This document shows, piece by piece, positions 34,295 through 46,562 of a stretch of DNA of 64,000 nucleotides. Made by a program: the position numbers and the translations under genes. The notes beneath the pieces are model-generated. The model was not told the origin of the DNA. It searched no databases and saw nothing but the letters and a program-made list of their open reading frames with translations. This DNA is from Albifimbria verrucaria (lineage: Eukaryota; Ascomycota; Sordariomycetes; Hypocreales; Stachybotryaceae): the NCBI GenBank assembly GCA_020081605.1, contig JAHREC010000009.1, forward strand, positions 2,728,001 through 2,792,000, given 5' to 3'. Position 1 is the first letter of the stretch. Each line of letters opens with the position of its first letter.

Positions 34295-36732
34295 ATGTCC
34301 GTGTCCGCCGACAGCGGCATGGAGGCCATCACGGACACGTCGTCCAACCTGGCCTCGTCCAGCTCTACGCCTCCCACCACCATTGCCGACTCCGCCAGCA
34401 TTCACTCCGACACCCCAAAGCACGACGTGATCACCGTCGCCGACGATGCCGCCGACGCCGAGGCCCTTATCCCAACCCCAGTTGCCCGCAGCCGAAGAGC
34501 CCGCTCCAGCGCCCCTGTCTACAACCTCTCGCAATTGAGCGGCACCGCCGGCCATGGAAAGCGACGCGCCAAGGGAGACATCGTTTCCGAGCGCAGGCGA
34601 CGCACCATCTCTGGTGACACCCTCATCGACGACCCCGGCGCCAGCCAGCAGAGCCTGACCACCATGGCCGTGCGCGACGGGATCGACGCGTTAGATCTTC
34701 AATGGTCCCCGGACGCCTCAACACCCCGCGTACACGCCGTCAGCTTCGCGAATCCCCGCGCTCCTTGCGCACAGCGTCGCGTACTTCCCGCGCCCCCGTC
34801 GCCGCCCTCAGCACCAAGTTGAACGCTATGAGCAAACGGGGCCGCAAGGCCGTCGACAAGAGCGTCACCAAGATGTCCCGTGAGCTGAGGCGCCTCCAAG
34901 ACACAAAGGAGTTCTCCCACATCGACGAACAGCCCGTTGTTCACACCGTTTGGTCCAATGGCAAATACGTAGACCCCACCGAAGTCCCCGCCGCCCCTGC
35001 CCGCAAGAAGGCCAAGGTCGAGGAGCCCGAGGAAAAGGAAGCCCCAAGGAGCCGTCAGAGCCCGTCACCAATGTCAAGAAGAACCGCACCAAGAAGTACC
35101 TAAACAAGGGTCTGTATGCCGGACAGGATGCGCCCAAGGACCCCTCAAGGGCCTGACCCCGGCCGAGCGCAAGAAGCTCGCCCAGATTCCAGAGCTGAAG
35201 CCCAGTGGCCGCATCAACAAGGCTATGCCTCAGCCCATGTTTACTGGTATCCGAACGCTCCTCACCGGCCGTGACTTCAAGCTGCCTTACCATATCTGCA
35301 ACCCGTTACCTCCCGGTCAGCCCAAGCCAGACGAGTGGAAGAAGATGACCAAGAGTATGCGACACCTCGATTTTCTGTTTTTTTTTTTTTTTTTTTTTTG
35401 TAAATGCCAGAGCTCACGTTTGCTAACATATATAGATCGCTTCATTGGCGACTCCAAGGACTACTGGCGCAAGTCGCCTCACTTCCACGATTACTCGTCC
35501 AAGTGCGTTTGCAAGCCTGAGGACGGTTGTGGCGAAAGCTGCCAGAACAGAATCATGCTGTACGAGTGCGACGAGAACAACTGCAATGTCGGGAAGCAGC
35601 ATTGCACCAACCGTGCTTTCGCTGATCTCACAGCCCGTCGATCTAGGGGCGGCAAGTACCGAGTTGGTGTTGAGGTTATCAAGACTTCTGATCGTGGTTA
35701 CGGCGTTCGCAGCAACCGCTGCTTCAAGCCCCACCAAATCATCATGGAGTATGCCGGTGAGATTATCACTGAGATTGAGTGTGAGCGCCGCATGAACGAG
35801 ATTTACAAAAACAACGAGGTGAGATGACATCTGAGATGTTGCCAAGAATTTCATTCACTAACGGGAACCGCAGTGCTATTACTTGATGAGCTTTGACCAG
35901 AACATGATTATCGATGCTACCACCGGCAGTATCGCCCGGTTCGTAAATCATAGTTGCCAGCCCAATTGCCGGATGATCAAGTGGATCGTCTCTGGACAGC
36001 CGAGGATGGCTCTATTCGCTGGCGACAAGCCCATCATGACTGGCGACGAACTGACATATGACTACAACTTTGACCCCTTCTCTGCCAAGAACGTCCAGAC
36101 GTGTCTCTGCGGATCCGACAACTGCCGTGGCGTGCTGGGCCCGAAGCCTCGCGAAGTGAAGCCCCTAAGCCGGATCTCAAGGCTACTGTCAAGGGGGCGG
36201 TTAAGGCTGGCAAGCGCAAGCTGAAGGAACTGATCGGCGATGACGACCAGGCGGGCGGCAAGAGTAAGAAGCGGAAGATTGCCCCTTGCCCGGCGTCAAG
36301 AGGAGTCTGTCCAATGCCAGTCTCAAGGCTGCCAAGGGTGCGGCGACGGCGCTGAAGAAGGGTGTTTCAACAATCACCGTCAATGCGAAGAAGGTTACGG
36401 CAACGACAAAGTCACCAGCTAAGCGGCGTGCCAGCACAGGCGCATTGCTCAAGAAGACGACCACAACGACCAAGAGGGTCATCAAGACCTATGGCAAGTC
36501 TACACCGAACAAGCAGGTCTCGTCACGCGCATCCAGCCTCACCATCGTGGCCATTGGTGACAACAACAGCGTCAAGTCTGCCAAGAAGACGCCCACCAAG
36601 AAGGTTACCGCAAGTGCCAAGGCTTCGCCGAAAAGCGTCAGCTCGGCCAAATCGGCAAAGAAGATGGCTACGCCGCGCAAGGCGCTGGAGCTGTCGCGAA
36701 CTGCAAACATTAGGGTTGTTACATCCGACTAG
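34295..36732 (+). CDS. ash1: ASH1-type SET-domain histone H3K36 methyltransferase
   Basis: Histone lysine methyltransferase of about 768 aa. Order: a disordered basic N-terminus; conserved ELKPSGRINKAMPQPMFTGIRTLL; an AWS domain (KCVCKPEDGCGESCQNRIMLYECD, several Cys); a SET domain (GYGVRSNRCFKPHQIIMEYAGEII, then ARFVNHSCQPNC and GDELTYDYNF); post-SET CLCGSDNCRG; and a long Lys-rich tail with SAKK motifs. AWS-SET-post-SET order and the lack of a WW domain point to ASH1 rather than SET2. Introns: 35355-35435, which carries a T22 tract, and 35819-35873. Five single C losses break the frame, each in CCCC: 34707-34710, 35042-35045, 35141-35144, 36162-36165 and 36282-36285. With them the total is 769 codons. 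Confidence 0.92.
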
Positions 36733-37740
36733 ACAAAGCAAGAAAGAAAGAAAGAGAGAAAGACATACAAAGAATTTGCTAAAGGGGCGAGTTGCCTGCC
36801 TTGAGGAGAAGGCAATAACTGGAGTGCATGGTGTACTGTAATCGGATTTTGCTTGCTTTCCATATGGAAGGAAATACGACAAGGTGATAAGGGAGCTGTT
36901 TTGGAGTAACTGTGGCTGGATTACCGGAGTTTGTTGGAACATTCAACATAGGGGCGAACACTGGCTTGTACATTAGGGTGGTTACCGAATGGATTTATGC
37001 GTGACTTGAGCTGTCAAGGTGCGATGCGGTCGTTGTGCAGGTGAACTGTTGTGAATGGTGGTTGATCATGTTTTGGTGTCAGGTTGTCCATCAGCCCGTT
37101 GTGGATCGAGGATGTGCTGCCAGTTTACTCTAGGGAGTTAGGTCATTTATATTCATTATTTTGGATGCTTGGATGTCGATGCATGAATCGCAAGTTTTGT
37201 CTAGGCTTTGTGATAGACACAGCATAGGGAAATCTTCGAGATCTCTCCCAGTTTTCTTGGTTCAATGCCTTATATCACTTTGCCCGCGTGCCATTTGACG
37301 CTTTTACATAGATGATGCGCCTACAGCCGTCACCATGGCGAAAAATCGGCGGGTACCAAATGACAGACTCCTTGACCTCGTGTCCCACAGCATGGCGGTA
37401 GAAGGATTTCGCATATGATGGGAAGTATTCCTAGCAGAATGGCTGCGGGTTCTCTGAACGATCCATAGCCTGAATTGGAGAGTATATAGGACGATGGTTT
37501 CAAAGTCTTGTACATGATTGCGCACATCGCAGACTCGAGATGGTTCGATATTGGCACATAAATATTTTATCTACGGAAAGCTGTGGCCCTAATCACAGTT
37601 CCTTCAAAACATCATCAAGGCACTACGAGCAATTCACGTTAAGAACTTGATTCTGATGGGCTGAGGCAAAGATTTTTTTATTTTTTATTTTATTTTTTTA
37701 TTTTTTTTTCGTATGGCAATAGCGTGGTGAGGTAGGTGAC
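36733..37740. other. intergenic with an A/T tract
   Basis: Contains two 3' ends of convergent genes. T-rich low complexity at about 37674-37709. No coding frame supported. Confidence 0.5.
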
Positions 37741-38346
37741 TTATCTATCGTTCGAGCCAAGCGGCAGGTGTTCCAAGATCTGGTCCCGGTTCGCTTCTGC
37801 ATTATTCGTTGAGTCCACAACAATAGTATTACGATCCGGACGGCACGGATTCTTGATCCATTTCTCAAAAAGACCACGAGAGGGTTCACCTACACGGGCA
37901 CTACTTGCCCCAGCAGGAGGAGAATCTATAGCGGTTCGCTGGCTTCTCATTGGAACTCGCAAACGCAGCCTCTGATCCAGCAGGTCAAGATCCTCCACCT
38001 TGCACTCAACATACCAGTAAGCGTATTCGTATTTCTCAGCGAGTGCGGATCCCTCGTCAAGACCCTCTTGGTAGTTGCAGGGACTATCGATAACGACATT
38101 CAGCCCTTGCTTGAGAACATCCTCGGCGAATGCCCACTGAAGGCTGTAGGCGCGTTTTGCTACCTGATCAAATGCCATATCATCGTATTCGAGGAGAGTT
38201 GATCTGAACACATCGTGATCGATGACGACCCCGCCAATGGACTGCCGGAGTAGCCTCGCCAATGTGCTCTTCCCAGAGCCGGGTGCACCAGACATCTGGA
38301 TGAACAATCCGCGTGACTTCTGAGAGCTGGGATTAGAATCCATCAT
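37741..38346 (-). CDS. P-loop kinase-like protein (AAA_33 type)
   Basis: Intact single-exon protein of 201 aa. A P-loop GAPGSGKST lies at about residues 20-28. It is followed by the second acidic strand VVIDHDVFRSTLLEYDD and by VVIDSPCNY, the layout of small nucleoside/nucleotide-kinase-like ATPases (AAA_33). These phosphorylate small molecules or RNA ends; the substrate here is unknown. The same fold is shared with zeta-type kinases, but nothing here suggests a toxin-antitoxin pair. Confidence 0.8.
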   Translation of the reverse strand: MMDSNPSSQKSRGLFIQMSGAPGSGKSTLARLLRQSIGGVVIDHDVFRSTLLEYDDMAFDQVAKRAYSLQWAFAEDVLKQGLNVVIDSPCNYQEGLDEGSALAEKYEYAYWYVECKVEDLDLLDQRLRLRVPMRSQRTAIDSPPAGASSARVGEPSRGLFEKWIKNPCRPDRNTIVVDSTNNAEANRDQILEHLPLGSNDR

Positions 38347-39004
38347 GAAGAAATATCGCGTATGTCTGTATGCTTAGGAGGACTCAAGGGCTATTGAGGA
38401 TGGCGGTATGCTGGTTATGGGGCATGTGTAAGCTGGCTGGAGTGGAGAGCAACCAGTATCTATCTCTACGTCTAAGTGGCAGCGTTGCGGCTGAAAGTGG
38501 CACAGCCACATTGGCCCCCTGATCGGCCAGGGGCTGGGATCTAGGCTAGCTTGCTATAAACCCACCAATTAACAGAGGTCCAAACAAGATACGGGGTCTG
38601 TCAACGGCTTAATTGAGCTTAGATTGGACTGGCTACTCCATTGCTTAATTGGGAAGGAAAGCAACTTGTAAGGCAACGATCTGAGTCTTGTTCCTACTGT
38701 TTCAACATGTATCAGGGAAGACAGAGGGCATTCATCGAAATAAAGGATTTGTATGTAACTTCATTGAAAGATGATGTTTCGAGTTTCTAAATCCGTACTA
38801 ACCGTCCCAAGAACCAAATATGGCTGAGACATGCTTCAACCAGCCCACGTTGAGGCATCTGAGCCTGGCCGAACCAGCAACCCTCGCACTTCGATATCGC
38901 TCTGGTTCGGTATTTCACGCATATTCAGCCAATATCTAAGAGCTCTTACAGCATCAGCTTGTCCTCTATCACCCGTAGGATGATGAAAATGGTGGCAATG
39001 ACGG
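38347..39004. other. intergenic
   Basis: No supported gene, RNA or repeat. Probably the promoter of the minus-strand P-loop gene and the 3' end of the following minus-strand gene. Confidence 0.5.
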
Positions 39005-40419
39005 TCAATGTTGGTGGCTTTTATGTCGCAGCACCTTGGACTCCACTGGGCTTCCCCTCGACATGCCTCCCGTCATCTTCATGCCATTTCTGTCGCACCT
39101 CCCTTTGCCGAACTCTCCTAGCTCAGGCCGGCAGCCGGTATTGGTTTTTCGCAGTAGCTGCCAGCAAAAGTCCTGTGGAGTGCGACAGCTACCAAGACGA
39201 TGGTAGGTCATGAGGTCTACCCTCAATTCCTGGTCCATGTCCCCTTGGCGGATCTTGATCTCATAGTCTGAGAAGCACCCTACACATGACCCTATCGCTT
39301 CGGATACATAGGGTGTCTTTCCACACGGATCTCGCATCTCACCTACTATCGAGTATCTAGACTCTGTTGGACGAAGACAACACAAGTGAGCGCAAATCGG
39401 AAGGTTAAACTTGTCCAAGAGCTGCAGGAATTGCTCGTCACAAGGCAAACCAGGACCCCTTATTGTATGGAAACGAGCTATGAAGAGCTCGTCATCAATG
39501 ATCTTGACCTTGTGGTCATGAGTGAACCTCCAACGCGCGAGCGCACCTGGAGGGCGGGGAGGGCGGGGAAGGCGGGGAGTAAGATCGGAGTCGACTGAAG
39601 AAGAACTAGAGTCCGGCTGGCCCAGGAAATATTCAGGTAGAACCGCGTCGCTATATGATTCAGACTGAATACTAGACGACGCTGGTTCTGACGTCGACAA
39701 GAGTCCATCAATAGAAAGATTGCGTCTTTCGTCTGACTTAGTGGAATCAGATAATTTAAAGTCAGAAGTGACAATTCCCCATTTACAAATATGAACTTGT
39801 CGTAGACGTAGCTCCCTTCCAGGGCGCTCGTGGAAATCCCATGCAACTTTCCGTGCAAATGACGGTTCATAATCAAGTGGGCCACCGAGAAACCCACTGC
39901 TGGCCCAGATGAACGTGGTTCCCATATAATATCTGACTTACTCCAGGGACACATCCAGGCTCGGAGGAATGAAAAGTCAAGGTCTGCATGTAATTTTTCA
40001 AATATTGTGTGTTGCAGCTTCTTACTCTTCCCGGGATAACATCCATGTCGGAGGGGTGCGATCCAACCTTCTCTAGGCTGTACACTTCCTTTCCACTCTT
40101 CTTCGGAGTTAGGATCGAATCGACGGAGTCGTGCGCAGCGAAAGCATAGGTACTGCTGCTCCAAGGAGCTTTCGTAGGAAAGCAAGATCTGGTTGAGGTG
40201 CTTATTGTCGAGTTCTGGCAGTACTCCGCTTGGAAAGAGCGAATAGAACAGTGATTTGCATGTGAGCGCTAAAGAGGTACGCCCGGCGTCTGACAGATGG
40301 ACATCGATCATGTAGAGAATCTCTTTTGGAATGATAGAGAACCCTCGGAACATGACTGGCTGCTCTTCACGGTAGACTGGTGATTGTGACATTGTAACAA
40401 CGGTTTGCTCACGCAGCAT
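39005..40419 (-). CDS. F-box-like hypothetical protein (one frameshift)
   Basis: About 471 aa. The N-terminus has an F-box-like helix bundle (FSIIPKEILYMIDVHLSDAGRTSLALTCKSLFYSL). A CXXC-type pair (LCFRCARLRRF) follows, then GFLGGPLDYEPSFARKVAWDFHERPG and a C-terminal Cys/His-containing part (FNLPICAHLCCLRP). One base is missing at the CCC 39904-39906 (plus-strand letters). With it the two halves join and give 472 codons. ATG 40419 or 40392 are both possible. Role inferred only as a possible SCF adaptor. Confidence 0.65.
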
Positions 40420-42873
40420 TGACGTAATTGATTAGAGGAAATGAAAGAGCTGTATTTGAACAGAGTATGAGGAACACCCCACGCCTTTTCTACAACATCA
40501 ATCATCAAGCTATCAAGGTATCCGTATTTCGACATGCAAGTATAACGGCCGATAGTCGGCAGCAGGTTTTCTTGAAAGCGTATTTATGAGCTCCATCTTA
40601 ACATTCGGGCATCCACAAAGGTTGTCCATTTGCTGAAGATGAATAAAAGCCTTGACGTAGAGGTGCCGTGATTCACTCCAAGCTCATCAGGAACTTTGTT
40701 CCAAAGTCTGACACTACTAAAAACACACATTTCCAAGTAAAAGGGGCATCATAGACAAATTACGTAGTATCCTCGCTGATCTCTCCTCCTCTTGTTTCAT
40801 ATAGTCGCTCTGGGGTCAGTCTCATGCTGCCAAGAAGGCAAAATGTCAGAGCTTAGTGGGATTGCCTTCAGCATAGAGCAACCCGGCTGAACAGCCGAAT
40901 CTCCGCTGCCCAACTCTCAAAGAGGTTGAACATGGCGTGCCCCTAACATGTCAAGAGTCGTAAAACCTGGTAAACTACTGACAGAACAAAGGACCGTTAC
41001 AGTCCGTGATTCAGGCTTTGCAGTCCTTAAGGAACTGACCATGGATTCCCATGTCTGTAAACATTGCCCGATTGGCCAACTCTCCGCATCAACGTCAAAG
41101 TCCCTATGCGGGCTGAAGCCGAGTAATTGTCAAAATGCAGCTTTTGAACATCCGCAACCGCAACGGACACCGACGTTGACTGAGGCAAAAGTCCACGGAT
41201 AAGTCCCCTGCGTCGGCCGCAATGGTTCCTTGGTTCAGCAACATTGTCGGAAATTACACACAAGCACCCAAACAATTCCACCTTTGCGAACCATCACTGT
41301 TCGCGTCGGACTCGTTGCCTCTTTGACCATTTCAGTAGTGTTGAAGAACACCAAGAAGCCTACAGTGTAACCCTCCCCTCCGAAACGGGTCACCAGCCCA
41401 TGTCGAGCCAGTCCCTTGCAGCCCAGCGTCGCCCCTGTTTCCCTCCTCACCCGCATTGGTGCCCGATTGTAGCCAATCGTGCCCTGGCTCTAGGAGGCTC
41501 GGTTCCGGAAATGGTCGATGAGGCTCAATAGCACCCTGCTTAAGTGACGTGAGGCTTCCTGCCTGGAATAAGCTACAGACTCCCCTCCCCTGGGGTGCCC
41601 CTTGGGCTCCGGCTCCTGAAAAGATGCAAAACCGACCAGGCGGGCATGGTCGCAACCGTCCCAGGAGACTGGTAGCTTCACCATGAGCGCCTTGGCGACA
41701 AGGTGCAAATTGCGGTGATCTTTGAGGCTTGCATCTGGTCGAGTCTCGTGTGAACGTTGCGTCGAAGCCATGCACTGCCCATTTCCCAGCAGCGTCGCCA
41801 GCGTGCTTGACGTCAGATTGCATGAGCTTTTAGTGACAGCTAGCTGGGAACAGTTCGGGCTAATCTCCAGTCCGCTTTGCCTCGCTCTGACACTGGTGAC
41901 CAGCATCTCGTTATCCGTTGACTCACGCTTCGAGTCCTGCATCATCTCGCGACCCAATCCTCAAGCAGACCATCTTCCCGGTGGCCACCGCCGGTCGGTG
42001 GAAACTTCGGTAACCGGCGGGGGCCGTTAACGGTGATACTTATTACCAGGCACACCAGCAGGGAGAAATGCGGGAGCCTAACTTAGTGTATGAGACTGTC
42101 ACGAGTTTCCCTGCTCATGCATGTCGAGCCAACAGCCTCAACATGCGCTGTAGATCAGAACATGTCTAATCGCCTCACGGTCAAGTTTAACAGACGACGC
42201 ACTCGATGGAAGCAAAAGACACAGAGGCAAGCATAGCACATAATCCAGGACGTCAGCGGTATGATAAAAAAAAATTGTGTTAATTCATTTGTGTGAAAGG
42301 TAAATAATTTTCCTAATACAGAGTCGAAAGGTAGAAAAGGAAACCTCGGGCATGTGAAAATGCAGTCCAACCAAGCGTCGAAGATAAATAGAACTGTTAA
42401 AGAAAACCACATGCGTGGTGGGGGCTCAAAACACCAAAATCCCAGAATTCTGCCTCGCAGCTCCGAATTTTGCTTTTAACCCTTGTAGAAGGAAATGAAA
42501 AAAGGAAAGGTAAAAAACAAAACAAAACAAAAAAAAAGCAGGGTAAGGCCGCTCTCAGGCGTGAGCCCTGAAGTACCGTAGTTGCCTTCATCTGTCTAAT
42601 TCCGTCTAGGCGTTTTCCTTGCGCAACCGTAACATGAAACCCAAATTCCAGCTCTTCCCAACATGACCGATCTCTAGGTCAAGTTATTCCGTGACACTCG
42701 TGACTTCGTAGAGAAACTCTCCAAATGTACATTCGATGGTTGTTGTTTTGGAGGGGTGGGAGGGGGTAAAGATCTGCCCGATCCATGGTCGTTAAGAGAC
42801 CGGGAGACAAGGTGAGGAGGCCAGGACGGGCCCCCAAGTTGATAACGTCTTCGCGATGTCGTTATCATACCGC
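40420..42873. other. gene-poor stretch
   Basis: Frames at 41.2-42.0 kb overlap on both strands and have no domains. A homopolymer-rich AT stretch lies near 42.26-42.54 kb. No gene that I can support. Confidence 0.45.
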
Positions 42874-43026
42874 TCAGGCGCGAACCTGTTCAGCACGGAC
42901 TGTACAGTTTGCGCACCTGTGGTGGCCGCAAGAAACGCAACTGGAGTGGATGTTGACTTGGTGTGGTCCATAGCTGCAATAGCAGCAGTACCACATGTAA
43001 ACAGAGACCTTGGTGGAGCGAGGCAT
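42874..43026 (-). CDS. small Cys-rich, probably zinc-binding protein
   Basis: A 50-aa single-exon protein with eight Cys: WYCCYCSYGPH, then SSCVSCGHHRCANC. The CxxC-type spacing plus CGHxRC is a motif I associate with short uncharacterised ascomycete proteins, and suggests binding of one or two zinc ions. It starts at ATG 43026. A longer frame with MTFCGCPAS from 43425 exists, but the intervening part is His/Ser/Thr-rich and looks like leader. Function unknown. Confidence 0.5.
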   Translation of the reverse strand: MPRSTKVSVYMWYCCYCSYGPHQVNIHSSCVSCGHHRCANCTVRAEQVRA

Positions 43027-46000
43027 GTTGTGTGGTAGGTTGCAGTGGGTGAAGTAAGAGTGAGCGAGGTAAAGCGGTGGTGGTGAGAGTCGTGTGATAC
43101 TCTGTGGCAGAAACAAAATAAGTAGGATGCTGTTCCTACTCTGATCGTGGTGAGTGTGGTGCAGTGTCGCGTGATAAATAGTAGTGGATGAAGTAGAGGC
43201 CTGTTCGCACAGTGATGATAATGGTGAGAATTGTATGATAGGAGTGGTGTGATGGTGTAGCAGGTGCTGAGGACTGAGGGAGCAACCTGGAATCTTATAC
43301 CCGTTTTCCATGGCAGGCTTCTCAGTTTGACAGACAAGCAAACGGCCTCGTGTATCACAGAAGGTTGCCTTTGCAGCCTTTGCAGCCCCAGTAGGCGTTG
43401 AGGCTGGGCATCCGCAAAATGTCAAACAATCTTCCGCGCAGCATGGTGCAACAATCGTTCAAAGGTCCGAAGGCGTTAAACGGATCCACTTCCGATTAAG
43501 GCGAAGAGGTGAAGTACAGTCATTACACTCGGTGTGAGTACTTTGGGAGACTGGGACTGCTGCAGCTGCAGCTTCCGGAGGACCCCAAATTAGTTGGGAA
43601 GTGAATAGCTAGGCGTCCGTCGGCCTTGTCACCCTTCCCTAAACCCTTGTTCAAATTAAGTCTTTTGGTCTCTCAAACATCTATACTCGTATTTGGGCAG
43701 GTGTGCGGCATCTTTGATTGCAATACCGGCGACCCCGTCGTGCAAAGGTGAAGCAGCCTCCCCAGGCTCGCACGCAACTGGCTGTGGTCCATCCTGTGTG
43801 ATCCACGGTTTCGCCGCTTCGCCTCCTTGCACGTTGAGGCTTCCATTGAGCTTCGGTACAGGCAATACCACCAATCTCCGCCTTGTCGATTGCAGCTGAC
43901 ACAATTGCACTGCATAGGGTGCTCTTGCCGACACCCAGAGCTTTCCGAGTGGGGGCGGGGTGGAAATCTGACCAGCTGTGGCGCATGCAACGCTGGTTGA
44001 AGCTGGTGAGAGTCATTGCCCAGAAGCATTGCTTAGCACTGGGGCTGGCTCATGAGCGCCAGGTAAAAGGTTGCCTTGAATACTGGGCGGATAAGGTCGG
44101 GCTGTGTAATGTCTGCGCAACCCGATTCGGCAACCATGGAGTGTGCGCGCACCAGACACTAGGCCAGGCACCATGATTGCGATTCGGAATCCCGCAAATT
44201 AAACAGATAATTTGCATGGCAAACATGACGGGTAGCGGGCCAAATGTTGGACAAGAAGAGGGCTTGTGTTTGCCGACTGACTCCGTGCGGGTCAAAAGTG
44301 GCCCGTCAGCTTCACGAGACAGCGTAATGCCCTGGATGCATTTTTCGGTTTACGAGACGGCAAGGGTCTCATGACGGATCCAGGGCAAACGTCTGCAGTG
44401 TACCGGCTCGCTCGAGGTCGCATGACGGTAGGGTCTAGCAGCAAAAGCTTGATGCTGGTTTAACCGAGGCAAACCGTCGATAGCTATGGTGTTGAGCCTG
44501 GGGCGGAGAATTAGAGGCATAAACTGACGACAATTCCCTCTTCTGAAGTATAGAAAGGCCTATCATGTGACCTGATCGTTTGCCGAATAGGCGTTCTCGC
44601 TTTCGCCGGCCTGCTGCCCATCGAATGATCGAGGTTGTGTAACCAGCATGGCGTCCGAGGGATTTAGTCGGTCGGGCATTGTTATTGAAAGTCGGTCGCG
44701 TTCCCCAGTTGCTTTGCTTCTCTCTAGTTGTCCTGTTTGCTGTCTCCAAACGTATTAGAGCCAAGCAACACGGACACGCATCCGCACATGTGTACCTTGG
44801 CCTGCGTCGTTCGGCATATGCAGGCACTTGAGTCGCGCACACGTCTTTAGCCATTTCTTGTCGTATTTATGTATTTCTTCAAGAAGTACTGCAGCGGTGC
44901 GGTTAGGATGCGACATGTGGAGAGCCTTGAAGATAAACTGCCGTTTGACGATGGAGTGCTGGTGCCTTGGAGGTCTTCATACGCTGCGAGGTCTCGGACT
45001 TATATAGAAGATTGGGGTTGCAGAGCCGCATGCGACAATAGATGCCTCAGGGATTTCTTCTCTGGCGAATGGTAGAATGAGTAGAGAGCATTGACATTGG
45101 TAGGACCACGCGCGTGGATGAATCTGCGCTGAGTCACGGACCACTTCCCAAACAAACCGACGTGAGCCAACAATCACTGCTATAGTCCTGTTGGTTCTGA
45201 AATTTAACCCATGCTTGCGATGATTCAGTGGTGTGGCGAGGGATGTCTGTGATTCCAACTCCGTGAGCCCTATGCAGTGAATCTATGTCGGATCCTCGAG
45301 TGACACGAATGTTGATGCTGATGCTGAGATTCACGGACTCTCTCTAAACAAACAAGAGTCAAAGAATCCAGTGAACATGTAATTAATGACAGTGATGATA
45401 AATCCCTCTCCTGGCGGGCAATGTGGTCAAGTTAAGTGTGTGCGGCCCGTTGGCCAGGCGGCTACGGATTATAGGCTGCCAACAAGGCAACGGGCGGCAC
45501 ATGGTTTCGGGGAGAGGAGCTGCTTAGAGTGCCGGGATCATTTGAACCCGTATGTTGCAAGAAGTCCGATTAATCGAACTAACATAACCACCAGTACGAA
45601 CGATACGAGCGTGGCAGCGCTTGGATCCAGTGCTGACGACAGGTCGAGTTCAAGCTGGGCGGCGGCTGAATCAAGTATCCAGGTCGTGCACTTGACCCAG
45701 TCATCTCACGATCTTATATACCGAACGTACATTTTGGCATTCTTGTGTCAAAGCGTTCGTGGTCTGTGAGTTGAAACTTCTTGTAGCTGAAGACTATGAG
45801 ACGCCACACCCGTGGACTTAGCCTCAGCTGAGTAAAGTAGCTTGATGATGAGAATATCCACACACAACCTTGCCATTCTCAGTTGCTAGTTTCTTAGCTC
45901 AAATAAGGCGCTAGGCTGGGCCTTGCTCAGTTAAGTCCCCATTCGTTGTCGGCAGATGTCGGCGTATCAACTGCAGAAGCACATCGAGACATGTCGACGA

Positions 46001-46562
46001 GGATAGCAAAGATGATGATGCATGCGCAAAGAAACCCAACATCAGGAGGTTAGGGAGAGCGATCTCGCATAATTGAAGTGGATCAATGCAAAAGTATCAA
46101 AAGCAACCATCATGGTAAAGTTGAGGGTTGTACCAGGTGACTTCATCACAGCCGTCAGTGGACAATTGCACATCTCGAGTGGTGCAGAATGATGATCGTG
46201 GCTGAGCATTAAGAGCCCCGGGATTAGGCAGAAGTTCTGATTTCATGTTTTCTTTTTGTCTATCGGCATACGGTTGGCCATGAGAAGGGGTAGTTGGTTG
46301 ACAGATAATCAATCTGTTGCTACTACTATAGAAGCTGCCAATTGCAGTCAATGCTGGTACCGTGAGGATCTTGGTTCATGCGCACTGTGCTGATGTGGCT
46401 GTCCAATCACGTCACCGCAAACGCCTCTCCTTGAAGGCGCGATGCGGCTTACTTTACGGTAGCCGCAACTCCTCGGTGGTGATCACCACTGCTATCGTTG
46501 CGCCTCATTCGCACTTTCGACAGCACGTACAGCTACACAAGGGCCGCGGCCAAGATGCCGCC
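43027..46562. other. gene-poor stretch
   Basis: A GTGGTG-rich stretch at 43.02-43.26 kb is probably the leader of the small Cys-rich gene. Three overlapping minus frames at 43.66-44.03 kb contain short Cys motifs but no domain I can place. The remainder to 46.56 kb shows nothing convincing. Confidence 0.45.

Noticed and set aside
37741..38346. Reading of the P-loop gene as a zeta-type toxin.
   Set aside because: Only the shared kinase fold supports it. There is no antitoxin partner, and small P-loop kinases of this type are common in fungi.
41332..41957. Two overlapping minus frames of about 155-163 aa.
   Set aside because: No domain, conflicting frames and no splice signals linking to neighbours.
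43656..44029. Three overlapping minus frames, one with Cys pairs, one with a GVGKST-like word.
   Set aside because: The P-loop-like word lacks a nucleotide-binding context, and all three frames overlap, so at most one could be real.
44435..45769. Frames at 44.4-44.9 and 45.4-45.8 kb.
   Set aside because: Short, low-information frames with no domain or splice support.
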